From Delphinus delphis (taxonomy: Eukaryota > Chordata > Mammalia > Artiodactyla > Delphinidae): DNA of 64,000 nt. The stretch is taken from positions 105,522,400 through 105,586,399 of the forward strand of contig NC_082690.1 of the NCBI RefSeq assembly GCF_949987515.2, read 5' to 3'. A program made the translations under genes and the position numbers. Positions within the stretch are counted from its first letter, which is position 1; each line of letters starts with the position of its first letter. The notes below the pieces were generated by a model. The model was not told the origin of the DNA and searched no databases. It worked only from the letters and a program-made list of their open reading frames with translations. Positions 44,346 to 56,272 of the stretch are shown in pieces.

Positions 44346-46632
44346 CAAGACTGTTATGATTTTGTTGTTTTATATTCAGACATTATTCTGTTTTTTCGGT
44401 TGGGAGGAGGAATATGGTATGAGGTAGGGATCTGAGCTGTCCCCCGTAAGTGGATAGGGAGTTGATGGCATGGCCTGTCCTGTCCTCATTCATTTAAAAT
44501 GCCACTCTTTAACTTGCAGTGTCCGCAGGTGCTTGGCTCCTTATTCTGGAACCTTCTGTCCTGCTCTCTTGACCTGTGGCTGTCTTTCTGTACCAGCCTG
44601 CTGCTGTGTTAATTTCCATAGCATCATAGTATATTTTGAGGTCGACTGTGCAATTACCCCTTCGTCGCTCTTTTCGAAAAACTGTGTTGACTCTTCTTGT
44701 GCGTTTATTCTTTGGGGATAAACTTCAGAGTCAGCCTGTGAGGTTCTATCCTTTGATCCGGGGACAGTAAACGGTGACATTCAACAGGTGTCGGAGGGCT
44801 GGACTTCAGAAGTGGCCTCTGACCAGGCAGGCTGGTCTCCGTGAAGGAAATCCACCTGTGGCTGCCGCGGAGCTGGCCTTCGCATTTTGGGTGCCTCCTG
44901 GCATGTGGCGTGTGCTTCAGAGGCGGTGTGTACGCTGGATTGCCTGGGACGCGCCTGCTCCCTGGCTCACGCCAGCCTCTGCTCAGGAAACAGGCTCTAG
45001 CGCAGCTAATCCCAGCGCTTGCCCAGAGGCAAATATAATTACTGCGTGAATGATGGCTCCCCTCCCCTCGTTCATTCCAGAGCAAAGTGTGAGCAACTTT
45101 AATAATTTCTTCCCTGGGCTGTACCCTCTATTAACCCAGATGGGGAGGCGGTACCTGCCTAGGTAGGTCCCCAAAACTCTCAGGAAATTGCTCAGTGGGC
45201 ATTCAAGGTCACCTGAGTGCATGGCCCCGGCCCAGACACTTGAGCCCCGAGGGCCTGGGTGCTTTCCAGACTTGCCGCGCGCGGACAGCTGCCACCTGGG
45301 ACTCCGCCCTGGAAGGAGCAGGCGTTGTCCACGATGGGAGCTGAGGGGATGTCCTCCCCGCAAGCCGGTTGTAGGTCAAGGTGTGTTCTCCAGCTGGCCT
45401 TTGTGGGGGAGGCCGTTTCTCTGAACCTTCCCCAGAGTGAGCTTGGTTCCCCGAAGGAGACTGAATGCGGGGAACCGGGGTGCGGCAGGCGTCCGTCTTA
45501 GCCCCGCTGGGTTCCTCTTTACTCAGGCCGGAAGCGGGGAGCACTCTGATGACCGTCCGACCTCTGCTGTCCAGATTCAGGCCTGTCTCCGTTCCCAACC
45601 GCACCCAGACCCCCCGGCTCTGAGGCTTCCCCCTGGGGCCTCCACAGTACCCCATGGAGGACTAGATTCCAGGTGGAGGATTACATCAACTTCTAGCTGG
45701 TCTCTGCTTTCTAGAACCTTCCCCTTGCCCGTTTATCTTTCACTCTGGCCAGATTAATTTTTCTAAAACTAGCTTCATCATATCCTTCCCTTTCTAAGAA
45801 ACACTACACTGGTTTCGTGGTGTCCAGAGTTGGAACTTTTTGGCCCAGTATTCCATGCTGCCACTGAGGATGTGCCTCTGCTGTCTGGGGTGAGCACTTT
45901 TCCAGGCAGATCCATCTCCTTGGAGTCCAGAACTTTTCATGGTCCACCCAGCCTGAGAGGGCCTGGGGGACAGATAGTCTTCATCTTCGTCCTTCTGCCT
46001 CTGGCCTGGTGTTTGGTGTGTAGTGGACGCTCAGCGTAGCTGCCCTGAGGATTCCCGAGGCCTTGTCTGTCCAGGGAGCGGATAGTTCCCATCCTTACTT
46101 CCTCCGGCCCCTGAATCTACAGCGTTGCAAGCTCCCGCCTGCATCCCAAACTCCAGCCTGGCTTTGTTTCCCAGATTGTGAAACAGCTGTCCTGCTACAT
46201 GACAAAAGGCTTCTGGGGCCAAGTGTGGGACCCCCCCTCCCCCCTCTAGAGCCCATATTTCTGAGGTCTGGATTCTAAGATGGCCTGAAGCAAATAAAGC
46301 TGGCCTTTATTCTCCTTCAGGAAACCCAGTGCATCCTAAACGCACTGGACTGCGATGTCCTGTGTCCACGTGACACCTCCCCACCTTCCGCAGCCCGGAC
46401 TGAGACGTGACAGTGGGGCCTGGCGCCTGCATCCTTCACCCGTCATTTTTATCGTCTTTCAAAAAACTGTAGGACATTTTCAGTCATGCAAAACACGTAG
46501 AAATAGTGGTACAAGAATTTTTATGCTAAAAAAGGTTTCTGTGCTTTTGAGTTACAACTAGACAGTAGGTAGCTGAGTGACGATATTGTTGATGAACTTT
46601 CAGGAGTTTAAGCATTAAGAGGGCATTGCCCC
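44346..46632. other. Intron 1, single-copy-looking DNA
   Basis: A short L2-like stretch near 45735-45830 ('ctggccagattaatttttct', 'ttcatcatatccttcccttt'). Otherwise no recognised element. No splice-bounded alternative exon that I would defend. Confidence 0.4.
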
Positions 46633-46755
46633 GGGACTTCCCTGCCGGTCCAGTGGTTAAGACTCTGCGCTTCCGCTGCAGGGGGCACGGTTTCGATCCC
46701 TGGTCGGGGAACTAAGATCCTGCAAGCTGCGCAGCGCATCCAAAAAAAAAAAAAA
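46633..46755 (+). repeat. Short CHR-like SINE
   Basis: 'gggacttccctgccggtcca', 'ggtttcgatccctggtcggg', 'gcatccaaaaaaaaaaaaa'. Flanks recall a short duplication (gttgcccc / attgcccc). Confidence 0.85.
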
Positions 46756-48589
46756 TTGTTTTTTACGAGAACGTTGCCCCTTCAGGGTCGCGCCCTTGAG
46801 CATCGGAAGCTTGTTCCAGTCGCGTTGTCACTGCCCGGGTCTCTGCATGAGTTTACTCAGCCCTGGTTGACTCTCGGGGCCCGTGCTGTACTGGGGGTGG
46901 GCAGCTCCCGAGCCCGGCCGCCGTGGGCCTCCCGCTGCTGCCCTCCCTTTCAAGAGGCCCATTACACCGCTCGTGGCCACCGCAGCCTGGGTCCTTGCCT
47001 GGCTCCCTGCTGCAGCTCTTAGGCTGCCCAGAACCCACGAACTGCCGACCGCTTGCTCTGGGTGCCGCCGGGGGGGTGGTCTGTGCCGGCTTTCACGGCG
47101 TCGTCAGTGTCGGCAGAGTTCTCTCTGAGTGGAGTGTCAGCTCACAGGGCTGAGATGCTGGCTGTCTAGCTCTGCCGGGGCGGGGCTGGGGGCGGTCCAG
47201 GGGACCCGTGCGTGTGCCCCTGCCACGAGAGCAGGGTCCTGGTCACCATGGTGCAGGCGGTGATCTGCCCTCGAGGCAGCCCCCGCCCCGCACCTCCTTT
47301 CAGAAGGCACTGGAGCAGTGAACGGTTCAAGATGTACAGAGGATTGCCCAGAGCCGAAGAGCAGTTTCCATCCTTTTGGCTACCAGGTCTAGCTTTTTAA
47401 AACTTTCCCCTTTATTTTGAAGGAGTTTATCCTTCCAAGGAAAGTACATTTGTGAAGTAGTAACCTTTTCTCCTTATTGATCCCAGACACTCACGATCAC
47501 CAAGCCGGGCTGCTGGGGCTTGCAAGGTTTCCATCAACCCCTCGCCGGGGAGTTTCTATTTGGCTTTTCAGCCGTGAAAGTGCCTCTTGGGGCCAGCACA
47601 CCGCGTGGCCCCTTGGGCTGTGGGCCCGGACTGGGAATAACTGATTTGGAGGATGAAGCGGGATCTGCTCCAGGATCCAGGAAGGTCGGGCTGCAAGGTG
47701 GGCCCTGGGCTTCAGGCAGCCCCCTTGCTCTGCTCCACCCACGAGGATCCCAGAAGATGCACTCAGAGCACCTGCCAGGCGAGCCTTTCTCTCCCGGCCT
47801 CCTGTGTCTTAACATCACCGGCCTTTCTGGAGCTTCTTGTCTAGGTACCCAGTGCCCCGCCCTGCCAGGATGGAAGGTGGCTAAAGGCGGGACCCTACCC
47901 CCCACACCGCCCCCCAGCCCTGGATGCCTAGAGGGTCGTGTTAGGGACTTTGGACCTGTGAAGAGAGAGTTCTCCAGAAACTCTGGGGATGTAATCACTA
48001 GTCTGATCTCACTGCAGTAAGGTTTAAGGTCTCTGGATGGCTGGGATCTCAGGGGATGTTGTATTTTCAGTGGGGAACTGGACAGGGTTAGGGTTTTTCC
48101 GGACTTCCCTAGCTGGTGTCAGCAGAGCAGGGTGGTGACGCAGATGGGGGGGGGGTGCCCAGTTAGGAACGCGTTCTGATCTGTGAGGGACACCGAGGGA
48201 CACATTTGGTTCAAGTGTGCCCTGCCCACTCTTCGTAGATGTGAAGAGGACAGGTGGGCCTCGTTCTGCCCCTGCCTACCCGTAGCACCTAAGGCCAGCT
48301 TGGTCCCTAGTGGACACTCGGGAAGGTCACCCCACCGTGGCACATGTGGCGTGATGTGTTGTCCCCTCCAGCAGCCGTGTCCAGTGCTGGCTTCCGAGCA
48401 GACCCGCTGTCTCAGGCACCCCTGGACAGAGGACACACTGAGCTCCTGGCCTGCTTCTCTGTCGTTCTCCCCCACCTTCGGTTTGCTGTGAACAGCTGAG
48501 GGAGCTGCTGGAGGAATCCCAGCCGCGAGCCTGGGGGCCCTGGGGGCTGCCCGGCCAGCCTCCCCGGCCTGGAATCCCAGGGCACAGCA
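46756..48589. other. Intron 1, GC-rich single-copy-looking DNA
   Basis: No repeat recognised. Several frames above 100 codons on both strands (e.g. 47520-48020, 48119-48601), all without domains and typical of GC-rich non-coding DNA. Confidence 0.4.
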
Positions 48590-48790
48590 GGCCCCTCCCA
48601 CCTGTTCTGGCTCGGTTCACATTGCTGGCTCGCTCCCAGCTCTGCAGCCTCGAACGAGTGAGCGACCCCTCTGGCCTCAGTTTCCCCACCTGTTGGGGTG
48701 TGTGTGGGGGTAATCGTCATGCCACCACATAGACACACCTGAGGATGCAAAGAGGTGAGGCCAGCGCCCGTGGGCCCTCGGTAGTCATTA
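48590..48790 (+). repeat. MIR relic
   Basis: 'ctctggcctcagtttcccca', 'cctgttggggtgtgtgtggg' and 'gaggatgcaaagaggtgagg'. Confidence 0.6.
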
Positions 48791-50559
48791 GCTATTAGGG
48801 TTACTACGGCAATCATAATTGTTATTCTCTGGGGCGAGGGCCCTCAGGGGATTCTGGAATCAGGTTCAACTCCAGCTGAAAGGTGGCTTGGTGGGAACCG
48901 TCTCAGCTCGGCCCACTCAGTCCACCTCTGATGAGAAGGTGAGTGTTGAGTTGCGTTCATTGCCCCGCGTGGCCTGATGGCTCCAGTCCTGGACTTGCTT
49001 CCTTGCCGAGGTCAATCCGGCATTTATTTTGGAGCTGGAAGCCTGGTGGGGTGGGTGCCGGGAGCCCTGGGGCTGCGGCCGCAGGTACAGGTATCTGAGG
49101 GCAGCATCTCTCCTGGAACCTGTGCTCTGTTAGAGGCGTGGCCAGGAGGGTGCGGCCAGGAGCTCAACCCCTGCCTCTCCCTCCTCAGAGGATGTTGTCG
49201 GAGACCCTGCTTCCTTCTTGCCTGAGCCAGCCTGACCGACCCTCGGGGTCTCCTCTCTCATCGGCTGACCAGCATCCCCCCCCTCCCAGCCCCCCAGCAT
49301 CTCTGGCCTGCCCGCCCCCGCTTCCTACCCCGTCACCTTCCCCGCTGAAGGCGGACGAGGCAGCCCAGGTGCTGGCTCTTCACCCTCAAACTGAGGTCCC
49401 TACTCCTTGTGGCTCCCCTCTCAGCGCCCTTTACCTTCAGGGTGGAGCCGCTGCTCCTGTGCGGCCCTGAGCCCCCCGCCCTCCCTCCGTACCTGCCCTC
49501 TGCACCTGCTCAGGTGGGACCGGCCTCCTCCTTGACCTGGGAGGCTCCCGGCTCTCCTGACTCTGCTGTTGCCTCTGGCCCAGGAGTAATTTAAGCCTCT
49601 GGCCCGTGTGCCCGGCACAGAACCAGGCCCCCGGGAGCCGGATGAGCACAGGCAGGCAGGGGCTCCGTCCTCATGGCTGGCCCAGGCCAGCGGTGACTGT
49701 ACCGGTGAGGGCTGTGAAGGGCCTTCCTTCCCGCGCCTGCTCCCCGGAGGTGCCACCTGGACCCCGTCTTCCTCTGGATCGGTCTCCTTTGCGAGAAAGC
49801 ACGGAGGCCTCTCTCCCTGAAATGTTTACCTTCTGGAGGGCTATTGCTCCACTCCTCCGACCAGCTCTAGAGGCAGGGAGGTCAGCCTCATCTCCGTGGT
49901 CACTGATGAAGCTGAGGGGCAACATGAGTTTGTGGAGTGACCCAGTGATGGGACGCGCCCCCTCCCTCCACCCCCAGACTCAAGGCTTCATCACGCAGGA
50001 GACACGTAGCTCCACGCTTAGAACCCCTGAGGCCCCCCCCAGAGCCCAGGTGGTCCTTGTGAGGAGGGTTCCCCGGGGGGGGGGGAGGGAGCGTGGACTT
50101 GGGCTCTTGGGTTGTTGTGTGGCTACAGATGGGTGCACAGGAACGATTGTCTTCCCTGCCCACCCCGGCAGGTGGGAACCCGGGGTGGGAGCCCCAGAGA
50201 GAAGCAGGAGGCGCTGTCGGGCCACCAGCCTGTTCGGGCTCGCCCTCCGGAGCAGCGTCCCGCTCTCTGGGCCCTGCTCCCTCTGCCTGAGAAGGAGGGG
50301 CAAGGAGCATCGGGCTGCAGCACGCATCTGTGCTGCCCGAGGACAGAGGGGCTGTCCTGGGACACACGAGGGGACCCAGACAGAGGCCGAGGGGCCGCGA
50401 TCCTCCTGGGACGGTCACGGCAGTGCCTCAGGGGGCGGTCTCCCCCTGTCTGGATGCTGCCCCGGTGTCTAGCCCTTTTGCAGAGAGTCCTGGGGTCATT
50501 CGATGGCCCCATGAGGTAAAACGAACGGATTTCAAGTGTGGAGAGAACCTGAGCGCTTT
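48791..50559. other. Intron 1, GC-rich single-copy-looking DNA
   Basis: Contains a G tract near 50080-50095. The 288-codon plus frame (49606-50472) has no recognisable domain, is overlapped by long frames on the other strand, and lacks convincing splice sites, so I do not call it. Confidence 0.4.
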
Positions 50560-50690
50560 GATCTCTCGTCGTTGATTGGCTGAGTGTGACTTTGGTCACC
50601 TTGTGCCTCACTCTCCTGGTCCATAAAATGGGGTGACGGCAGCCCCACCTCCTGTGAGGACCAGGTGACATCGGGTGTGACTGACTCACG
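50560..50690 (+). repeat. MIR relic
   Basis: 'gagtgtgactttggtcacct', 'ctcctggtccataaaatggg', 'cccacctcctgtgaggacca'. Confidence 0.6.
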
Positions 50691-52260
50691 TGCTGTGGTC
50701 AGATGTGGGGAAGTGAGAGGCATCCAGGCCCAGGGACTGAGCGAGGGGCTGGGGGAGGGGAGGAGGGGGGCTCCTCCAGGTTTTCTCTTTGGTGAAACCT
50801 GCTCCGCCTTCGCCTGCCTGTCTGCAGGGTCCCCAGCGTGCTGCACGAGCTCAGCTGGGGCCCCGCGAAACCCTAATCGTGGGCTTCTTCACGTTCTTAT
50901 GAACCTCCAGACCTGATGCCCAGCTTGGTTCCGGAAATAATCAGTGTGCTGGTCCTCGGCGCTGGACTTCACAGGCAGCCCGCAAACTCACATCAATATG
51001 TGGAATTGAGAACTGACAGCTCCTCAGAGAATGTCAGCGTCCTGAGAAGCTTCAGCTGGGGCCGGGGGCAAGAGGTTTGAGTTTTCTTCTATCTGATGGT
51101 TTTCGTCTGTCCCCTTCTGTCTGTGGGACTAGGTGTCCTGAGCCCGAGGTCCTGTTGGCTCCTGGGGGAGTCTCTGGGTCCTGGCACCCAAGTGGCGGCT
51201 TTTTTCCTGGAGCAGAAGATCATTGGAAAACAGAGCCTCCCCATTTTGCCCCAAAAGAAGGAGATTTTGTGAATGATGGTCAACTTGGCACGTCCTTATT
51301 ATCATTATTTTTTTGCTACACTTAAAGAAAAGCTGGTACAAAGGTATGTTTGTTTCTGAAGCGTGTTTCCTTTCCCAGATGTTCTTTTCTGCTGATTCCA
51401 AACTGCATTCTGAGCTCACCTCTCCAGTTTCCTCTCTGCGGGGCAGAACAATGAGGTCTCTGTAACCACACGGGGAACACGCCGCCTTCCTTGCCAGTGG
51501 GCATGGGGGGAGGTGGGACGATCCCACCTTCCCCCACCTCGGTGGAAATGACCAGTCCGTGCCAGCCTGGTGAGAGGCCCTGGCTGACTGCCGGAGGCCA
51601 GGCGGTCTGCTTGCCTGTGGGGGGGGATTTGAGGGTTGGGACTTAGAGGCACAGGAGCCTGCACCTTTGTCCCCAGTCCTTGAGTTAACCGCGTGGCCTT
51701 CGCGCTAAATTCTTGTGTCTGCATCGCGTTTGTGGACCCCGGGACTTGGTACTGTCTCTCTTACCAGGCGTCGATCCGGCCCCTTTCCTCTTCTTTTTGT
51801 CTTGTATCCAATACCAGTCCTGTGCCAAGGGCAGATCTCCAGGACACAGTGCAGATGCAGAGTTGGCTGGAGAGCCAGGTAGAACCAGGTGGGGCGTCAC
51901 CATGAGCCCAGGGGCTTCAGGCCCTCCTCCGCTGCTTGGCCTCTCGCTTCGTTACTGGAGACACGGGGTGTGTGTGCTCCTTGGGGGAGCTGTGAACCAC
52001 ACGGAGGCATGTGCGCGCTCACACACACACACACGTGTGCGCACACACGGTACCCTTAGAAGTTCCTCCTTGCTTGATTCCCAGGGACAGCTAAGTGACC
52101 CTGAAAGCTTGCACTTAGGGCAGTTCTGATGCTGGTCTCCATTAAGAACGACCCCTATGGATCACTGTATTTGAGGCCTGCATTTAACGAAAATCTTTAT
52201 TTTTTGGTCAATACATCCTGCCTCAGAACACCCGAGATAGACATCCCTAGACGTGATAGA
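50691..52260. other. Intron 1, single-copy-looking DNA with a short CA repeat
   Basis: A short mixed CA/GT dinucleotide stretch at about 52016-52047. Nothing else assigned. Confidence 0.4.
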
Positions 52261-52264
52261 TCAA

Positions 52265-52475
52265 AATAGCTCACATTTATTGGAAACTCAGTGCACCAGG
52301 CAGGTTCTGAGATGTTCATCGATTGACTCATTGAATCCTTCCGGCCTCTGTGGGGGCGGGATGCCATCAGACCCCATCACACAGGTGAGGAAGCTGAGGC
52401 CAGGAGGGCCTGGGGAGCTCTCAGGGTCATACAGGGACTGCAGTGGGCAGACTGAGGCTCCAGTGCCCACCTCTT
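52265..52475 (-). repeat. MIR relic, reverse
   Basis: 'tcacatttattggaaactca', 'ttgactcattgaatccttcc', 'acacaggtgaggaagctgag', 'gcagtgggcagactgaggct'. Confidence 0.7.
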
Positions 52476-54389
52476 CATTGCTGTTTGAATTGGCTGACGA
52501 GCCACAGTGCATTTAAACAAGCGTGGTGCTGACAAGGAAACAGACCTGGAGGGGGCAGTGCCGTGAGAACCCCTCTCCGGGGTGGCCCGCCTCCTGTACA
52601 AACCTGGGGTGCCACCTGGGGCCTGTTTAGGTTGGGGCCTCGGGCCTTCGGCTGAAAGCCACTGACTTGCCTTCTGCCAGAATGGACAGGCGTTGTCGTC
52701 CTCCAGGGCCCGAGTCAGTCCCCATCCCAAGACCTGTCTCTCCATCTTTGCCGTGGCCTTGGGCCGCTCCCGGGAGCCTGGCAGGCCAGGAGCCATGGAA
52801 CCGAAATGGTATGTAATCAGAATGCTATATTTTGTCGAAAATAAGAATGTTAGGAATGGGCTGGTTTCTGGCAAGTCAAACTGGGACTCTGAAATACATA
52901 TTTTTCCTGCTCTGCCCTGAACCTTCTAATTAGTGAGAACGCACATGGGCAGACATAAATCAAATGTCCTATTCCCTGAAAACTTGTCCTAGGTATCACT
53001 GAGTGGGTAACATCCCGCCGTTGCTGAATTAGGGCTTGCAGAGTGAGTGCATGTGTGGGGGTGTGTGTCGGGGTGTTTGTGGGTGCAGGGGAGGGAGGGA
53101 GGGACAGAGGTGCCTGAGGTGAGCCCTCACCACCTGTTTCCTTCCCTCTCAGACCCCTGGGCCTCTGCTTCCGGCCCCCCCAGCCCTATCTGCACCTGCA
53201 CAGCCACTGCAGGGGAATATATATATTTGCCCAATTAAAACATAATTATGGGGGAAATGGCTTTCATGGAGAAGTGCTTTCCCTTGCAGGAAAACCTCCA
53301 CTGTGCAGTGTTGCGTAGACCCCGGCTTCCACCACTGATGGGCTACAGTAATGGACTCGGTTTTGGGAAAGGCCATCTGTCTCTGCTGACTGGCCCTGGC
53401 GTGGGATGTGTCCTCCCCTCGCTGGTGTTCGGACTGGACTCCAAACAGTAGTTGTGAACCAGCTCTGGGTGGCCTGTGGGCCGGATGCGCACACTCGGCC
53501 TGGGGGTCCCAGTCAGTTGGGTCACCGGTTCTGTGCTGCGTTGGTCGTGGAGGGTGGACCGATGTCTTGGAGACTGTTGGGTCGTCTGTGTCCCGGGTGG
53601 TGTGTTGTAAGCGATTTCCTCGTAACCAGATGGAGGAAGCCTCCCCACCTAGGCTGGCAGCCACCGGCCACAGCCGGAGGGGCTCCTCGTGGCAGCTGCA
53701 CGTGTGGGGTGAGTGAGGCCCCCCCCCAGGGAGCCCCGGATCTCGGTGGCCATCAGCCTCCTTGTCCGTGAAAGGCGGGGGAGGCAACTGCGGGGTGGAA
53801 AGTGAGGGTGCGGAGCTGAGATCACCAACATCCTAGGACCCCAGGTTTTTCAGAACGTATCCCCTGGGCCAAGGGTAGAAACTACTTGTGATCAGAAACA
53901 TCTGGGGAGCCCTGGGGCTTAGGAAGTGAACTAGGTTTCTCACTGCGGGACTTCTCAGAGCCTTGAGACTGGTGGTCACGTGCCCCTGTGTCCCCCTCTG
54001 CCTAGGCAGCCTTGACAGGTTGGGGAGAGAGGGCGCTGACTGTCCTGCGAGCTGGGTTGTGCCCAGAGTGACACACGGCATCGCCGGCACTGCTTTTCAC
54101 GGTCACCCTCGCTTTGGGGTGGCTTCTTCAAGCTGTCACCTCTGCATGGCGGCCCTCTCTCTCTCCGAGGACCGTGTGGGATGACCCAGCGTCCTGTTTG
54201 AGTCTTAAGGTCAGAGTAAGCTCCCGGCCGTTCTCATCGAGGGATTTTGTGTGAGGAACATAAATGTTCCTGGAGGTACTTGTTGTTGCTTTGGGGCTTT
54301 GTCCCCTCACACAGATTTAGTCTGGAGTCCATAGGGTTTTGGGGCAGGGGAGGTGGTGGAGGGAGAAGCCCGGCGCAGGATCGGGGCTC
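52476..54389. other. Intron 1, single-copy-looking DNA
   Basis: No recognised repeat or exon. An overlapping 212-codon minus frame (53149-53787) has no domain. Confidence 0.4.
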
Positions 54390-54399
54390 CACCCCCACC

Positions 54400-54560
54400 C
54401 CTGCCAACTGCATGCTGTGTGGCCTTGCTATGTGACCTTGGTGACCCCTGTGCTTTGGACACCTTATCTGCTAAAAAAGGTAGATAAGCTAGCTCCTCCC
54501 TCAGCAGGGGGTCATGAGGGTAAGTTGGGCAAAGGTAGAGGGTGGGGACCACACAGCAGG
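54400..54560 (+). repeat. MIR relic
   Basis: 'gtggccttgctatgtgacct', 'ggacaccttatctgctaaaa', 'aaggtagataagctagctcc'. Confidence 0.55.
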
Positions 54561-55196
54561 CATTTCTTCCTCTGCCTGGCCCCCTTGAGTCTGTGGTCCC
54601 CTGTGGGTGTTGGGCTGGGGGCTGGGCGCTGGTGGTTACCACTTGCAAGGTGGGGGGCTCGGTGACAATCTGATATCATCCCTGGGGTGACCCTGGGCTG
54701 GGGGTGACCCTTTGCTGGGTGGGAATTAGGGCCACACGGTCATTCCTGGAACGGGCCAGGTCAGCTGGGTCGGGACCCTCAGGGTAGCCCTTGGGGGCGG
54801 TTGGCTGCCCTGACTGACACCCAGGGGTCCCTCTGCAGGCACTGGGCCTGGATCAGGTTCCGACCCTTTGTCCCCCAGATCTTCCAGTAGCTACCAAGCC
54901 CAGGCTCTTCCCAGAACGGAGGTTCGGTCCTGTCCTCAGCATGGCCAGTGTGCCCTCCTGCCTGCCCTGGGGCCTGAGTGGCCCCGTGTCAGGGCCATAG
55001 CCCCCCGTGCAGGGGACAGCCCCCCAGCCCATCTCCCTGTTTCCTGAAGCCCGGGAGGCCCGCGTCCTAAGGTTCTTTGTGCTCTAAGGTGTCGGAAACA
55101 AACGACCTCATTTTCTTTTTATCTTTTGCAGCTGAGTTCTTCTTTCCTGCTCCACCCCGCCCCCCCAAACCTGCCCCCCGACCGTTTCCTGTTCAC
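54561..55196. other. Intron 1, single-copy-looking DNA
   Basis: Nothing recognised. Confidence 0.4.
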
Positions 55197-55254
55197 CTGC
55201 TTCCCTGACCTTTGAAATGTGGTCCCTGCTTCCCTGACCTTTGAAATGTGGACC
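55197..55254. repeat. 29-bp tandem duplication with TGACCTTTGAA
   Basis: Two 29-bp units (55197-55225, 55226-55254), each holding 'ttccctgacctttgaaatgt', identical apart from one base. Each unit contains TGACCTTTG (reverse CAAAGGTCA, a nuclear-receptor-like half site) overlapping CCTTTGAA, a TCF/LEF-like core. Confidence 0.9.
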
Positions 55255-55311
55255 CTGCTCGGGAAGCTTGCCGGGGGCCTCTGGGTTAATTACCACCTTC
55301 CTATAGGTTGA

Positions 55312-55337
55312 GTGCGCGCGTGTGCGTGCGTGCGTGC

Positions 55338-55384
<47 letters not shown>
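55312..55384. repeat. GC/GT alternating microsatellite
   Basis: Begins with gcgcgcgtgtgcgtgcgtgc and continues as a pure (GT) run ending gtatgtatgta. Alternating purine-pyrimidine with CG steps is the classic Z-DNA-forming type. Confidence 0.97.
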
Positions 55385-55385
<1 letters not shown>

Positions 55386-55516
55386 TAGACTGGGATGGGG
55401 GCTGGGGAACATCAGAAATGGGGGTGACTGAGCTGGAAGGGAGAGGATTGTCTCCAAGCTGAGTTGGGAGCCTGGGCCTGGCTGAGGGTCGGGGCGGTGG
55501 GGGGGAACGTGCGGAC

Positions 55517-55536
55517 GGGGGTGGGGTGGGGTGGGG
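55517..55536 (+). other. G-quadruplex motif
   Basis: Four runs of four or five G separated by single T. Textbook quadruplex pattern on the non-template strand of LRP5. Confidence 0.85.
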
Positions 55537-56030
55537 AGGCAGGTGGGGAGGCACTGGGAGCCGGGCAAGTGTGGGCTGAGTGCGGGGAGCAGGGTAAGAC
55601 CACATGGCTGGGCTGGGACGGGGGTGGGGGGTGGCCTTTGTCCCGCACCCAGCCATGTGCACAGACCTTAGGAAAGCAGGTTGGTGAATCCACAGCTCAC
55701 CTGTCAGCCCGGGGCGAGCGTAGGACTTCCAGTGTTCCGGAAGTGTCCTCGAGCTCCTTCCCAGCCCTCACCCGTGCGCCCGGCCCCGGGAGCCACGTTC
55801 TAGTTGTGTCTGTTCCGAGCGCCCCCACCGCTGTGGTCGCGATAAAAGCTCTTTATAACCCGAGCAGCCTTGGTTTGGGGAAAGGCAGGCTGTCCTTCCG
55901 AATGGTTTACCGCTGTCTGCCCGTCGTGGCGACATCTGCTACAGATTTGGGGCGAAATCTGGCGTTTCTTCGTTACTTGTATGCGAATGGCAGCAACTCA
56001 ATCAATCGGTCATCATCAAGACAGCGCCTG

Positions 56031-56272
56031 GAGACTTCCCGGGTGGCGCAGTGGTTAAGACTCCGCGCTCCCAGTGCAGGGGGCCCGGGTTCCATCCCTG
56101 GTCAGGGAACTAGATCCCACATGCATGCCGCAACTAAGAGCCCGCGGTCCGCAGCTAAAGAGCCCACGTACTGCAACGAAGATCCCGCACGCGAAAGATC
56201 CCACGTGCCACGACTGAGACCCCGTGCAGCCGAATGAATGAATGAATGAATGAATGAGTAAATCTAAAAAAA
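56031..56272 (+). repeat. CHR-type SINE
   Basis: 'gagacttcccgggtggcgca', 'ggttccatccctggtcaggg', 'gcaactaagagcccgcggtc', tail (aatg)n then A-rich. Flanks agcgcctgg / agcacctgg. Confidence 0.9.

Noticed and set aside
49606..50472. 288-codon plus-strand frame in LRP5 intron 1
   Set aside because: No domain, overlapping long frames on the opposite strand, Pro/Arg/Gly-rich composition and no convincing splice sites.
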